NCBI GenBank assembly: GCA_015847255.1
Contig: JADLZK010010441.1
Span: 62,001 to 126,000 of the forward strand
DNA from: Hyparrhenia diplandra
Lineage: Eukaryota; Streptophyta; Magnoliopsida; Poales; Poaceae
Length of the DNA: 64,000 nucleotides
Reading direction: 5' to 3'
The translations under genes and the position numbers were made by a program. Position 1 is the stretch's first letter, and every line of letters starts with the position of its first letter. Of this stretch, positions 36,598-48,050 are shown in pieces. The notes beneath the pieces were generated by a model that was not told the DNA's origin, did not search any database, and saw only the letters and a program-made list of their open reading frames with translations.

Positions 36598-36600
36598 TAA

Positions 36601-37594
36601 GTGGTTTCGTATGGGAGGTAAAGGAGATAAATTTTTGTACATGACTCAAGATCGAGTTTGTAATTATGTAGTTCACTGTCTAGCAGATTAGGAGCCAACA
36701 AATCTAAATAATGATGTTGTCCTGCTGTTTGACAGTATTCTCAGTTGTATGGATGATTAGATTGGCAATTTGTTACCGGTAAATGAGTATCAGAATGTTC
36801 CACTTTAAGAAAAGGCCTTTATTTACAATCTGAAATTAAAATGCAATTCCTTCTTTATTTACACATGAACTTTCTCTGGATATCCACTTGCACTTGCCTG
36901 TCCACTACTCACGCAACAAGGTTTTACTTTAAAAAGAGAAGAAACATTTGATCTATCTGAATTGAGTATCAAACCATAGATGGTCACTGAAACCGAAACA
37001 ACATTAGCTCAATCCCAAGCTGAACACTGTTTGAAAACAACGGCTGCGGTCGGGGAACTTGATTGAGATGCTTCAGAAGAGAAAAAGGAATTGTACTGCG
37101 GCGATGATGAACACATATTTCTGCACACAGATGAGATATTATTTTGGCTGTGTACATCCCCGGATATAGTAGGCCGGATTTTATTATCCATTATCTAAAA
37201 AAAGATGAGATATTATAGACAATCAATTTACATCCAGAAAATGGAATCGGATCAGTCCCCAGTTGCAACTCTGCACAAATGATCAATATCTGCACCCTGG
37301 AAGGCTGCTACTAATTACACATTCGTTGAGCCTCCCTGAGTGTGATTACAAGTAGTAGTAGAGGTATTTCAACAGTCAGCAGATAAAGTACTGATTATTC
37401 GCCTCATCGCCTGCCTGCCCTGCACTCACTCAAGCAGTCATCTATGTTACATTACATCAAATTAAGGGCCGGGAGATCAGGAAAGGATGGATATATAGAT
37501 GGCGTTGGCTACTAGACAAAGATGAAGGAAATCACGAAAGAACAAGCAACGAAATGCAGCTCTCTGCAGATGCCGCCGGTAGATCGACGACCGA
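36601..37594 (-). other. Downstream flank of the MYB gene
   Basis: AT-rich; includes a 61-bp retroposon (37143-37203) and probably the MYB 3' UTR (minus strand, below 37594). No other coding sequence. Confidence 0.4.
37143..37203 (+). mobile_element. 61-bp retroposon with 13-bp perfect TSD
   Basis: GATGAGATATTAT occurs exactly at 37130-37142 and 37204-37216. The insert ends ATTATCCATTATCT followed by seven A's. That 3' end matches the retroposon at 17947-18468 (read on minus), so this is an extremely 5'-truncated copy of the same family. Confidence 0.85.
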
Positions 37595-38563
37595 TCATTG
37601 GTGCATCTTGGCCGGTGGCGCCGGGTACCCCATCGGCACGACATAGGGCGAGTGATGACCCGGCGGGAACATGACGGGCGTGCCCACGGCCGCCGGCGCC
37701 ACCATGTGCCCCGCGACCGGGTGGCCCATGGGCGCGTGCCCGTACATGCCCATCGGCGGCGGCGCCGGGTGGTGGTGCGGCTTCATGCCCATCGGCGGCA
37801 TCACCCCTGCTGCCGTGGCTGGGCCGCCCGTGATGGGAGCGCCGGCCGCGGCGACCTCGCCGGCGTTCACGCTGGTGATGTCGTGGATGCTGGAGCGGCG
37901 CCGGTCCCGGTTCATGGAGTTGAGGCGGATGAAGTACTTCTGCGCGTGGCTCGCCACCTGCGTCGGCGTCCGTGAGATGACGAAGTTGCGCGAGATGCTC
38001 CGCCAGTCGCCCTTGCCGAACTTGTCCAGACCCAGCAAGAACAACCTGCCACCGTGCCATCATCAGCAAAGATGCAAGCTAGCTTTATTTGAAGGCAAGA
38101 ACGACGAACACACGTGGAGATTTTTGCTACGATACGAACGAACCTGTGCTCCTCTTCCGTCCACGGGACGCCCTTGCGCCGCTCCTGCTCAGCCTTGGAG
38201 CAACTCTTCCCCCGCATCAACGCCGCTCTTCCGTTCCTCGCGTCGGTGCCCGCTACCGCCTCCTCCTCCGTCCTTGGGCGCGGAAGCGGAGGCTCCGGAG
38301 CCCTCGGGCGTGGCGGCGGACGACTCCTCCCCAGCGTAGCGCGGGAGCGGGATGCGGCCGGCCTCGATGGCGGCCACGTCCTCCACCAGCGCCTTGTAGT
38401 GCCGCCGCACCTCCTCCGCCGTCCGCGCCGGCACGCTCGGCACGAGCGCCGTGAACCAGCCGTCATCGGGCGGCCCGTCCGCCGGCGGCGGCGCGGCGAC
38501 CGCAACCGCGTTCTCGAACGCCTTGTCCTCCTCCCTTGTCCACGCCGTCGCCATAGTGCTCAT
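37595..38563 (-). CDS. DIV/SRM1-type two-repeat MYB transcription factor (1-bp frameshift)
   Basis: DNA-binding protein of the plant DIVARICATA/SRM1/MYBS group. Exon 1 is 38563-38144 and exon 2 is 38045-37595, with a 98-bp GT/AG intron in phase 2. The N-terminal SANT/MYB repeat starts ATAWTREEDKAFENAV and ends VRRHYKALVEDV. A linker rich in Gly/Ser/Ala follows. The second MYB repeat is GVPWTEEEHR | LFLLGLDKFGKGDWRSISRN with the diagnostic VASHAQKYF; the vertical bar marks the intron. The C-terminal half is His/Met/Pro/Gly-rich (PMGMKPHHHPAPPPMGMYG). A run of five C at 38209-38213 puts exon 1 out of frame just before KSCSKAEQERRKG. With four, exon phases fit and the product is 289 residues, a normal length. 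SANT-SHAQKYF proteins bind I-box/TATCCA-like sites; the target here is unknown. Confidence 0.88.
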
Positions 38564-39505
38564 CGCCGGTACGGTGTTTGGTGTCCGCGTACGTGTGGCG
38601 TGCGCGCGCTCTCCGGTGTCTCGTCCTCCTCCCAGCTTCCACCGCACTGAGCTCTAGCCAGGAAGAGCCTGCCGCCGCGCTCACGAGCAGCCGGTTAACG
38701 ACGGCACTAGCTCGCTGCTGCTCGCGCCACCATGTCCACTGCTTTGACTTGAGAGAGGAGGAGGCGGATGGAGGCTGAGAACGCTAGAACGACACGCCCC
38801 GTTGAGAGACAAGATAAGGTTACCACGAGCTATATGAGTTAATGGATAAAGCAAGCGTCCCACGTGTAATAATAGACCTACGGGATTAAAGCACTGCAGG
38901 TAAATCTCTCAAATAAACTATTTTAAATGCTAATTCTTTTTAAACGTTTTCTGTTCTACCTATAATAATATAGGATTCTTGGGTTATGGACGTCGCTTTC
39001 CTTCTTTTTTTTTTTTTTTTTGTAATTCTCTGCTTTATAACTATTTTTTTCATTTACTTTATTTTCACCTATTTCCACATTTGCGATTTTTCAGACAGGT
39101 CCTATCATTCATAAGGTTCCTTGTGAGTGTAGGGATATTCCTTGGTTATGGATTCCTATATTCCAGAGGATCTAGTTTTTTTTTTTTCTTTATCATTTTC
39201 CCAATTCTCTGGTTTCTATAGATTCTTCGGTTCCAAATTGACTCTTACTCATAAGGCTACTATAGAACATGTAGAGAATATATACCGGTAGTTACTAATC
39301 GTTTATAGGTACAAATGTAGCGGCCAAATTATTTTAATCTTGATTTTTGCCTAAAAACATGTTCTTATTAGAGCATAAAGAATAGTAAAACCATGTTCCA
39401 TTTCCCCGAAGAAAGCTCCTTCTCTTTATTGCTTTGAATATGGTTTCCAAAAAGATTCTTTAACATTTTTATTCATAATATTCAAAGTGTTCTTTGTTTC
39501 AAGAT
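38564..39505. promoter_or_regulatory. MYB upstream region
   Basis: 38564-38820 is GC-rich and would hold the 5' UTR and core promoter of the leftward MYB gene. Further right it is AT-rich with long T runs (39003-39021, 39177-39188). No gene. Confidence 0.35.
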
Positions 39506-39510
39506 ATATT

Positions 39511-40228
39511 TGTCACAACCCTGATCGACGGGGCCGGAAGTGGCACGTTGACACGAGCCTGGACGGCACGCGGCCGAGCCGGGGCGGCGGGCGGCGGCGC
39601 TGCAGCCCTAGGCAGCGCGGCGCGAGGGAGATGGTGGTGGCGAAAGCGGGTAGCGTATAAGGCGGCGACGGGCGTTGGGGATCGGCGCGGCCGCTTGACG
39701 GGCGGTGGTGACGATGATCGGGCAGGAACAAAGGCATAGATGACGAGGGTCGACGATGAACGGCAAGGTAGGGGGACGAAGAGGATGACGCATGCCAGCC
39801 CGAATGACGACGGGGATGGCGAAGGCGCAAGACGGTGGCGCTGGGCCGGGGGTGCGGCAGAGACATATGCGCGCGGCGAGGGCTGGGGCACGTTTGGGGT
39901 GAGAGAGAGCCTAGGTTTGGGGGAAGTTGAAGTTGTTGGGTGCTACCTTTTTTTTTCTTCTTGATACAACCGACACATCCCCTTGTATTTATAGTCCTCG
40001 GGGAAGACTTGCATGAGAAGTAGATCTGTTTATTTCTTAATTTATTTCTATCTTATCCCTAAATAATATTACTTAACGAGGAAGCAAACGACGCGATGAC
40101 GGGTGTAGCGGCGGCGGCGGTGGGCCGTGGAGGCGTCTTGCGTACACGGCCGGCGCCCCCCCCGGGCCGCCGGGCCGGCCTTTTTAGGGTTGTGACAACT
40201 CCCGGGCCCCCTTTTTTGGCACATGATA
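39511..40228 (-). repeat. 3' LTR of the 39511-43073 element
   Basis: Matches 42371-43073, including the GTATTTATAGTC / GTATTTATAATC promoter region and a CTTTTTAGGGTTGTGACAAC block near its right end. Confidence 0.85.
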
Positions 40229-42370
40229 TTTCCCCCACCGCTCGACGAGGCGGGGCGCTGGGTCCACGCGTCGCCCAATCCACCCACTAGGGGCGAAAGC
40301 GATGCCGAGCCGGGAAGACGGTCGTTCGGGCCATAGCGTTGCTTGAGTTGGTCCGTCTTCTTATTGAAGTTGTTTGAAGGTTGTGTCTTCATTGAAGCCG
40401 ATGTCGAAGCTATGGTAACCGAAGTAGTCGTTGAACTCGTAGATGAATGGATGGTGCGCGGATGGTCTAGTCGCCGCGGTGTGGATGCCAATCACGCCGC
40501 AGCACCCAATCTGGTGCTCTTGCCCGGAGATTGTTGGTTCCGCGATGCCATGGAGCTTGTTGTTGGTCGATGTAGCCGCTGACGGCGATGAGAGCCTCCG
40601 AGGTAGTGACGAGGTCGACGAGGTAGTGAGTTGATGCGGTGGCATGTACCTCATGTCGTTGTCGTTGAAGCTCACAAGTCGAAGCTTGCTGAAGACCTTA
40701 TAGTAGGCAAAGAGCGCCGAAGAGACGAGCGAGCCGAATCGCTGGCCGCCCATTGTACGGCGCCTCCCAATCGCATCGCAGGTCTCGCTATGCGTGGCGG
40801 AATTCCATTGTTGAACTCAGAGGTGTTGATGTAGTCGTACGTGGCTTGTCCCATGTCGAGAGCGTAGATGAAGTTGATCATGTCGTCACCCTGTCGAGGT
40901 TGCCCATGGTTGCTGGTAGTGTTGCCGCAGCTTGGCAAGTTGAGGTGGCAAGGAAGACATCGCGGTGTAGGCGTTCCCGGGCCCTCAAGTGGCACCTGCT
41001 TGGCATGTGCATGAACCGTAGAAGTACCGCCGTGATGAGGTGGATAGCGGCATACCCGTGTCTCTCGTGGAGCCGATGTTCCGCTGTCGTGGTGCCGATG
41101 ATGGGGCGCCCAAGCACGGCAGCCGCGCCGATTGCATCGGGGGTCCGATTGATGGGAGTGAGGGTGCCCACAATGCACTTGCAAGTGTTGAAGCAGGGAA
41201 TAGATACGTAGCTTGCCTGATTATGTTCTCCGCCATTGTGGATGTCGACAGGTCCAGCAGGTTTGGCGGATTGATCTTGCCATTGAAGTTCGACGAGTGA
41301 ACGACTGTCTCCGCCGCGGGCGCCCTGGGGAGCGCCGGTGTTCTCATCTCGTAGCGGCACCCATGGTGGGAACGCTGTGGTTGTCGACGTCGATGGTGAC
41401 GTCGAGGATGTCGGAGTTGATGTCGTCGTTGTTGGAGTTCCTCTTGGTAGAATCATTGGTGATGGTGGTGTAGGCCGGAGCGACGTTGTTGTTGTCCATG
41501 GTGTGCATGGCATTGGCGATGTCCGCTAAGGCCGAGGCCGAGGTCGGCGACATCGAGAGAACGCCGGGACGACGTTGTGTTGCCCATGTTGATGAAGACG
41601 TTGTCGATGTCGCTGATGCCGAGGACGCAATGGTTGGCGACGCCGTGATCGTTGTTGATGTTGTTGGGGGCGCCCTTGTAGGTGTTGTCGATGTCGGTGA
41701 TGCCTGGGGGTTGGAGTTGGGGACGCCGGGCCGACGCCGAGACGACGCCATTGAGTTGCCGATGATGGTAGCCGTGGATTCTCTTGGCTTTCCCAAAGGT
41801 CAAGGAAGACGTTGCTGGTAATGGGGAAACTTATCTCGTGCCATTGATGGAACCTCGTGACGTTGGCCTAGTTGAGTAGGCTTTTCATCGAGTAGCCGGT
41901 GGACGCCGATGGTGGCCTCCCCGACCGATCCGAACCGAAGCCGCGACGGCGGTGCGCCCTTGGGGTAGGGCGCATTCGCTGTTTGTAGCGCCGCTGATCT
42001 TGGAGAGGGTGACGAGACGGCGGCCGTGGGAGTGACGCCGCCGGCCGGGTGGCGCCCATGGCAGGGGCGCCGCCGATGGCGCAGATGAGGCTCCGGGAGG
42101 CGCCGCACGTCGGACGCAAGAAGGCCGCGCGGTCGTGGTGTTGCCGCCGTCTCCTGCCACCCCGCCCGCCATAGATGTGGAAGACGACCTTGTTGTTGTC
42201 CGTGGCGCCTTTGTCGTAGACAGCCCATCGCTTTCGCAAATGCCGTCCACAACTTTGCTCGTGAGTCATCGAAGATTCTACAGAGCTCCTCCATGAACGA
42301 TTGTCCATGCGCCGGGTGGTGGTCGCCGGAAGCCATCTATGGCAGGGAATCGCCCCGTCTCCGATACCGC

Positions 42371-43073
42371 TTGTCACAACCCGACGATTCGGGCCGAAGT
42401 GATGTGTTGACGACGAAGCCGACGGCGCGCGCAGGGGCGATAGGGCGGCGGCGCGCGGGCAGCCCTAGGGCAGCGCGGCGCGAGGGAGATGGTGGCGAAA
42501 AGTGGGGTAGCGTATGTGGTGGTGACGATGATCGGCAGCGTGAAGGCGTAGATGACGAGGGCCGACGATGAACGGGCAGGTAGGGGACGAAGAGGATGAC
42601 GCATGCCAGCCCGAGCGACGACGGGGAAGGCGGGCGGCAGGCGGCGGGCGCTGCACGGGCGGCGGCGGCCGCCTTTGGCGGCGCTGGTCGGGCGGCAGGC
42701 GGCAGAGGCATGCGGCGGCGCAGGGCGGGCGCACGTGCGCGAGGTGAGAGAGAGCCTAGGGTTTGGGGAAGCTGAAGTTGTTAGGTGTTACCCCTTTATT
42801 TTTTCTTCTTGATCCAACCGATTACATCTCCCTTGTATTTATAATCTTGGGAAGACTTGCATGAGAAGTAGATCTCTTTATTTTCTAATTTATTTCTATC
42901 TTATCCCTAAATAATATTATTTAATGAGGAAGCAATCGACACGATGACGGCAGTAGCGGCGTGGCGGCGGCTAGGCTAGGGAGGCGCGCGCGCGGCCTGC
43001 CCCTCCCGGGTGCTGGGCCGACCTTTTAGGGTTGTGACAACTCCTTTTGGGCCCCTCTTTTCGGCAGATGACA
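42371..43073 (-). repeat. 5' LTR of the 39511-43073 element
   Basis: Copy of the LTR at 39511-40228 with many small indels, implying an old insertion. Confidence 0.85.
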
Positions 43074-43989
43074 ATATCACTCTAAATCAAATATACCATG
43101 CACATTTTTGAAGAGTGGAAATATTTTATTAGGTGCAAAAGAAAGTATACCTTACCCGTAAGGCCATGAAAATTATTTTTATCTTCATTTCTGTCTTAAA
43201 AGACAGGTAGTTTTCTTTTCTTTTGGAGGAAAAAAAAAACAGCTTTGTAAAAGCAGGTGTAGTTTCCTTTTCTTTTGGAGAAAAACATTTTTTTTTTTTC
43301 GCGATCGGGCCGAACCCGTATTCTTTTATAAGAGCATAAAGACAGTACAACCTCGTTCCATTTCCTTGAAGAAAGCTCCTTGGCTTTCTTGCTTTAAATT
43401 TGGTTTCCTAAAAGATTATTCCTTTAAAGCTTTATATTCATAAAAGGACATATGCATGGTGCTTTTTGTTTCAAGATAAATCATTCTAATCGTGGTCTGT
43501 CTTCCCACTCTTTAAATCCTTATTTGGAGAGACATTTAAATAAATATAGTTATTTGTACCTTTTCACCTTCCAATAGCTTCTCTATACCTTGAAGGCACT
43601 CAAAAAGTCAGCACTGCTCTCTGCTTTTGGCTAGTGAGAAATGAAAATAGAGGATGACCAATATTTAAAGATCAAATTGAAGAAGGTTTGAAGGGTATTT
43701 TCACTAAAATCTCTATTCTTATCAATGTGGAAGGGTATAAAAGAGTCTCTTAGAGTTGCTGTAAACCAAGTTAAGGGCGAAGACAGGTGGCTGGAGGGGC
43801 CTTGGTCTCACCCCTAAATTTGTTATTTTTTTCATTAGACTCCTTAATGACGTACCTAGTTTGCAATGTATTTAAAGAGTAAATGGCCTTCCTACTGACA
43901 TTTGTCCCCTCCCACCCAAACTTAAGTTCTGGCTTCGCGATTGAACCAAGTATATCACATACATTTTTGCAGCATGGAAACATTTTATA

Positions 43990-44294
43990 GGTTGTGTTTG
44001 GTTCGGGGATGAGAAGAGACAGCAGGACGGGTTTATCTAGTTTTTGGGGATGTGATGGTTTTTATCTCGGTTGGTTAAGGAGACATGGGTGCCCCGGATG
44101 CGAAGACACACCCTTCATGACATCGAACTAAGACAAACATGTCCGCTGATTTTCTAGCGATAGACCTGCCTCAAATATCACAGGCAACATTCCTTGTAGG
44201 GATATCTCTGTGCATCTTAACTCTCAAGCAAACAATACTGAAAAAGAGGACCACCATCCCATATCCCATATCGTTTCCGGAACTAAATGGCACC
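43990..44294. mobile_element. MITE-like element, TIR only
   Basis: Ends GGTTGTGTTTGGTTCGGG and CCGGAACTAAATGGCACC form imperfect inverted repeats. Flanking trinucleotides ATA and TTA do not match, so the boundaries are tentative. Confidence 0.4.
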
Positions 44295-44364
44295 TTAGTC
44301 TTCTTTTGTAAGATTTATAACTTGTAGCCTTGTGTTGTCAAAAATAAAAACACTTGTAGTCTTA

Positions 44365-44584
44365 GAGCATATTCGGTTCAACTTATAAGTTGATTATGGT
44401 CAAAATAAGCTGAAACCATTAGCCAAGCAGTACACTTTTTTTCAACTTATTTTGGTCGCGCTTATTCGAACCGCTTAACAAACAGAAGCCGGATCAGACC
44501 AGTTTATTTTGACCGTCGTTTTTTACTCTATTTGTGCAGCTTATCTAGGAAGTACTTTCCAGATAAATTGTACCAAATAGGCCA
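44365..44584. mobile_element. PIF/Tourist-type MITE, 220 bp
   Basis: Imperfect inverted ends GAGCATATTCGGTTC / GTACCAAATAGGCCA, flanked by TTA on both sides (44362-44364, 44585-44587). Confidence 0.6.
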
Positions 44585-45084
44585 TTAGCATCGTAGAATA
44601 CATTTGTGTGCTCATTATGACAGGGCATCAAAATGTATTTATCTTGAATTGGGTTCGAAAGGAAAGGCACACTTTTCTTTCTTTTTAAGAAGAAACTCAT
44701 GTTTTTAGGAGAAGAAGAAAGAAAATTACAGGTTAGTTTCATCTTCCGGAAGAAGCTCTCCCTGGTCTTTATGTTTTTCAATTTTATTTCCAGATCTTAA
44801 TATTCTGTTAATGCTAATGGTGTTCTTTGTTTTTATCCATCACTCTTCACCCACATTGAGAACCTATAGCATACACAGTCCATGTGGAAAAACATATTGT
44901 CCACCATCTATAACTCTTATTAACTATCAAAGAATGAAGAGGAAATGGCACTGCCACTGCACATCTCATGAAGTGTAGAAAATATATAAAGAACTGTCGA
45001 AGTACGCATTCATGTGTCCTTCCCTAAAAGGAATGGAAACTTATTCTAGCACCTGGTGGTAAGAGTTACATACTACTCCAAGAG

Positions 45085-45830
45085 ACAAACGGCACAACAG
45101 CTTCACCAACAACCCAAAACAGCCTCAGAAATTAAAAGAAGCAATAGTTAAAATAGAAATACACGATCAAATAAATAAAAAAGAATATTACCACACACCA
45201 GCAGCATCTGCAAAGGTAGTTTGAAAGGGATATGGACACAAGGTTCCAGTGAGGAGTCCTTGTCACACGCTGATGGCCACACTGAAAAAGAAAAGGGCGA
45301 GAGAAAGAGACAGGTGGAGGAATCAAATGATCATTGTCTAAATAGGAAGCAAGCGGTTCCAAAGCCTCCTTTGGGGTCATCCTGTGCTGCTTTCAGGCGC
45401 TAGGATTTCGGCCTCGATACGCTGACAGCTTCGGTTTCGTCCTCTACTGGCCACTGGATTGAAGGTGAAAGGTTAGTTCACCTCCGATGATTCCTAGCCT
45501 GCTTGTCATGGTGAAAATAATATTTCAACAATTTGGTTTGGACTCTGAACCGTGTTGTTGTTTCCGGACAAATACGGCATTGTCCTGCACGACATGATGT
45601 GGGAATACCCATATATTTTTAGTCACGATTCTACCATGATGTTGTAACGCTTCCTGTCAGTTTGGAATCTCCACAAGGACTAGTTGCATGTGAACATTTG
45701 TTTCATGTTAATGCACAATGAAAATAAACCGCATAGTTCATCATTGTGAAACTTTGTAATGTTGTACACCTCGACCGACATCATTTGTTGTTACTGCATG
45801 TCCTTATCGATAATAACCATCACAGCATCA
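45085..45830. repeat. Diverged repeat, copy B (partner at 30975)
   Basis: Same order of blocks as copy A, without its 700-bp AT-rich insertion. The minus-strand peptide MTPKEALEPLASYLDND is kept at about 45330-45380. Confidence 0.7.
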
Positions 45831-46849
45831 CTATCTCCTTTGGAATCTCAAAAGAACTGGTCTTTTAGTGATATGCACGAGGGTATTCACTTAGGGTAAA
45901 AATGTTCTCTCTGCACAACAAGGTAAAGAGACAAGAGAGCACCCACCACAAGAGATCTATAATCAGCACTCGTTTATTTATGGTAAAGATATTGTAGTAT
46001 GTTACTGAAAATTAAGCTTCGTGTGTTGTCAATTATCGATTATTCCTCTGAACACTCATGCTTTTTTTCACTGCAGGTACAAGAGGTTGGGGAGGAGGAA
46101 GGTGGTGGTACTCATGTTTTGCTTCTCTGCAAGGTACAAGAAGTTGGGGTGGACGAAGGTGGTGGTGCTGGTTATGCACAAACACATGTTGCAGCTCATA
46201 ATGCAATTAGAGCTTCATCCAAATATTGGCGATGATCCTCTTTCACATATTTAATTTACAAATCTAGATATTATATAGTCTTTTAAATGACTTACTTGTT
46301 TGTTTAATTTATAGGGACCTATCACAGATGATGTACATCACTATTTTAGAGCTTGTGACCCGGCGATGTTTTAGAGATTGATGACCTTTTAGAGTATTTT
46401 TGCCATTTTTCAAGCAAAGGAGCATCCTGGGAGAATGGAGGGCTCTGTATGCTGATGCAGTTATGTCTTTGTATGAAGCAAACTGAATGTTCAGTTGTAT
46501 ATATCAAATTGAGAGCACTCTTGCTGTTTCGTGTTTTGCATGTATGCATGAATGTCATTGAGAGCTCGCGAATTGACACAACCATATATGACTCAAATGG
46601 AGAGCTCACAAGGGACAGGGAAATGTCTCCATATATCTTCACATATCAAACTGGCATTCTTTTTACTATGTATTTGAAGTATCCTTTTTGCCATTGAGAT
46701 CTCACAAATTGACACAATGATCATAAACAATGGAGTCTTGGTTCTTGAATTGATGCAACAACTGAACTCAGAAATTGACAGATATTCAATCATTATACTC
46801 AATGGAGCCACAATCTCAATCCACGCATCAATCTACAATAACTGAACAC
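45831..46849. other. No gene assigned
   Basis: 46075-46235 contains two similar units (CAGGTACAAGAGGTTGGGG and AAGGTACAAGAAGTTGGGG), an imperfect 60-bp tandem repeat on +. Splice-like CAG and GT occur, but no gene model stands. Confidence 0.35.
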
Positions 46850-47132
46850 TCTGTCAGAAGAGCTAGGCTTCCTCCACATGGTTGTGTGCGATGGCCGTTG
46901 TCCTGTGGTGTTGTGGGCTTGGCGGGAAGGGCTCCTTTCCCATTCTGGTATGCCGAAAGCCAGGAACCGAAGCCTGCCGCCAGGGACGCCAGCAGCTGGC
47001 AGGCAGTCGCCAGGGGCCGGTGGCCACACGAACCTCGAGCTCGCCGTGCACGAGGCTAACGTTCTTCTATGATCTATGCGACCTTCACCTCAGGGTCACC
47101 TGACGCCTAAAAAAAAAAAAAAAAAAAAAAAA
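46850..47132 (+). mobile_element. Retroposed sequence with 24-A tail
   Basis: A GC-rich island of about 260 bp ends in a run of about 24 A at 47109-47132. ACACTC occurs just before the island (about 46849-46854) and just after the tail, a weak candidate target duplication. Frames are short and unassigned. The pure A tail suggests recent retroposition, though it could be a simple expansion. Confidence 0.45.
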
Positions 47133-48033
47133 ACACTCGCCGACTGAATCCGCCGTGCTAAGACAAGGTAAGATGCATATACATCCACCCGTCCATCCTC
47201 AGGGGTCCTAGGCGTTGTGTTCAGAAATGCAGCTGCAAGGCTTGCAGCCTGACGATAGCTGAAGAATTTCATGTACCCTTAATCTTCGCTTATACTGCGT
47301 TGAGACTGCTATAGGAGCTAGATGTTTACCCCTATGTTCTGTAACATGTTCAGTACAAATCTCATTACGTCCCACACTCCCTTGACTACAAGTCTACAAC
47401 GTTTTCTGATTACATTTGCTTTTTTATTTACATTTCCCAACCAAACACCCTGTTAGTGTTAGGTATAAAGGTATTATTCGTTAAATTTAATCTAGAAAAT
47501 ATTGTAGTAAATTTATTACAACAAATATATGCAGGGGATGCATGCTGATCATGTCAAACACATTATTGAATTTCAGAAATTTAGAGAGGGAATTGTACCC
47601 TGCAGGGGATGCATGCTCAAGCCACCAGTAGGCAGTAGCTCCATTCACACGAGTCCTCATGTGTTATTCAAAGTTGTGGACCTCATTCGATGAAAATGCG
47701 TTTTTACATTATGGTCCCTCATACGTCCACCAGGAAATAGAGGAAGTGGACGATCACTGGTACCACCTGGAAGAAGATCGGATCAGTGAGCAGTCATGAC
47801 AACGCTCTCAAAAACTTGATTGCCACACAACAAGCATGTGTCTTAGATGTAGATGGTGGTTGTCTACTCTACTAACTCTCGTGCATGTAGAGGATTGGGA
47901 CGGAGAAACTCAGGAGCAACTTAACAGAAGAATATTGATGTTGGATATGTTGTGTCTCATCCGTGTGACTGAAGACAAGCGCTCCTTATTGACGTGGAAG
48001 TTAGAAGATGAAGTGTAGAGGATGAAACTAGAC
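47133..48033. other. No gene seen
   Basis: Intergenic; GCAGGGGATGCATGCT occurs twice (about 47532 and 47602). Confidence 0.35.
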
Positions 48034-48050
48034 ATCATGAAGTGTCCATC

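Larger units (their letters stand above)
39511..43073 (-). mobile_element. Second non-autonomous LTR retrotransposon
   Basis: LTRs 39511-40228 and 42371-43073 run TGTCACAACC...to...GATGACA on the plus strand. Flanks ATATT (39506-39510) and ATATC (43074-43078) agree at 4 of 5. On minus, the sequence inside the right LTR reads GCGGTATCGGAGACGGGGCG, close to the primer site of the 1-4 kb element; a GGTGGGGGAAA purine tract precedes the left LTR. Transcription is leftward. The 2.1-kb interior has broken minus-strand gag-like frames (for example FIYALDMGQATYDYINTSEF) and no pol domains. Confidence 0.85.
43074..45084. repeat. Region of diverged local repeats and MITEs
   Basis: 43320-43490 matches 39360-39510, which lay next to it before the LTR element inserted. 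43083-43130 resembles 43943-43990. 44640-44830 is a weaker third copy. Two MITE-like insertions are listed separately. No gene is seen. Confidence 0.55.
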
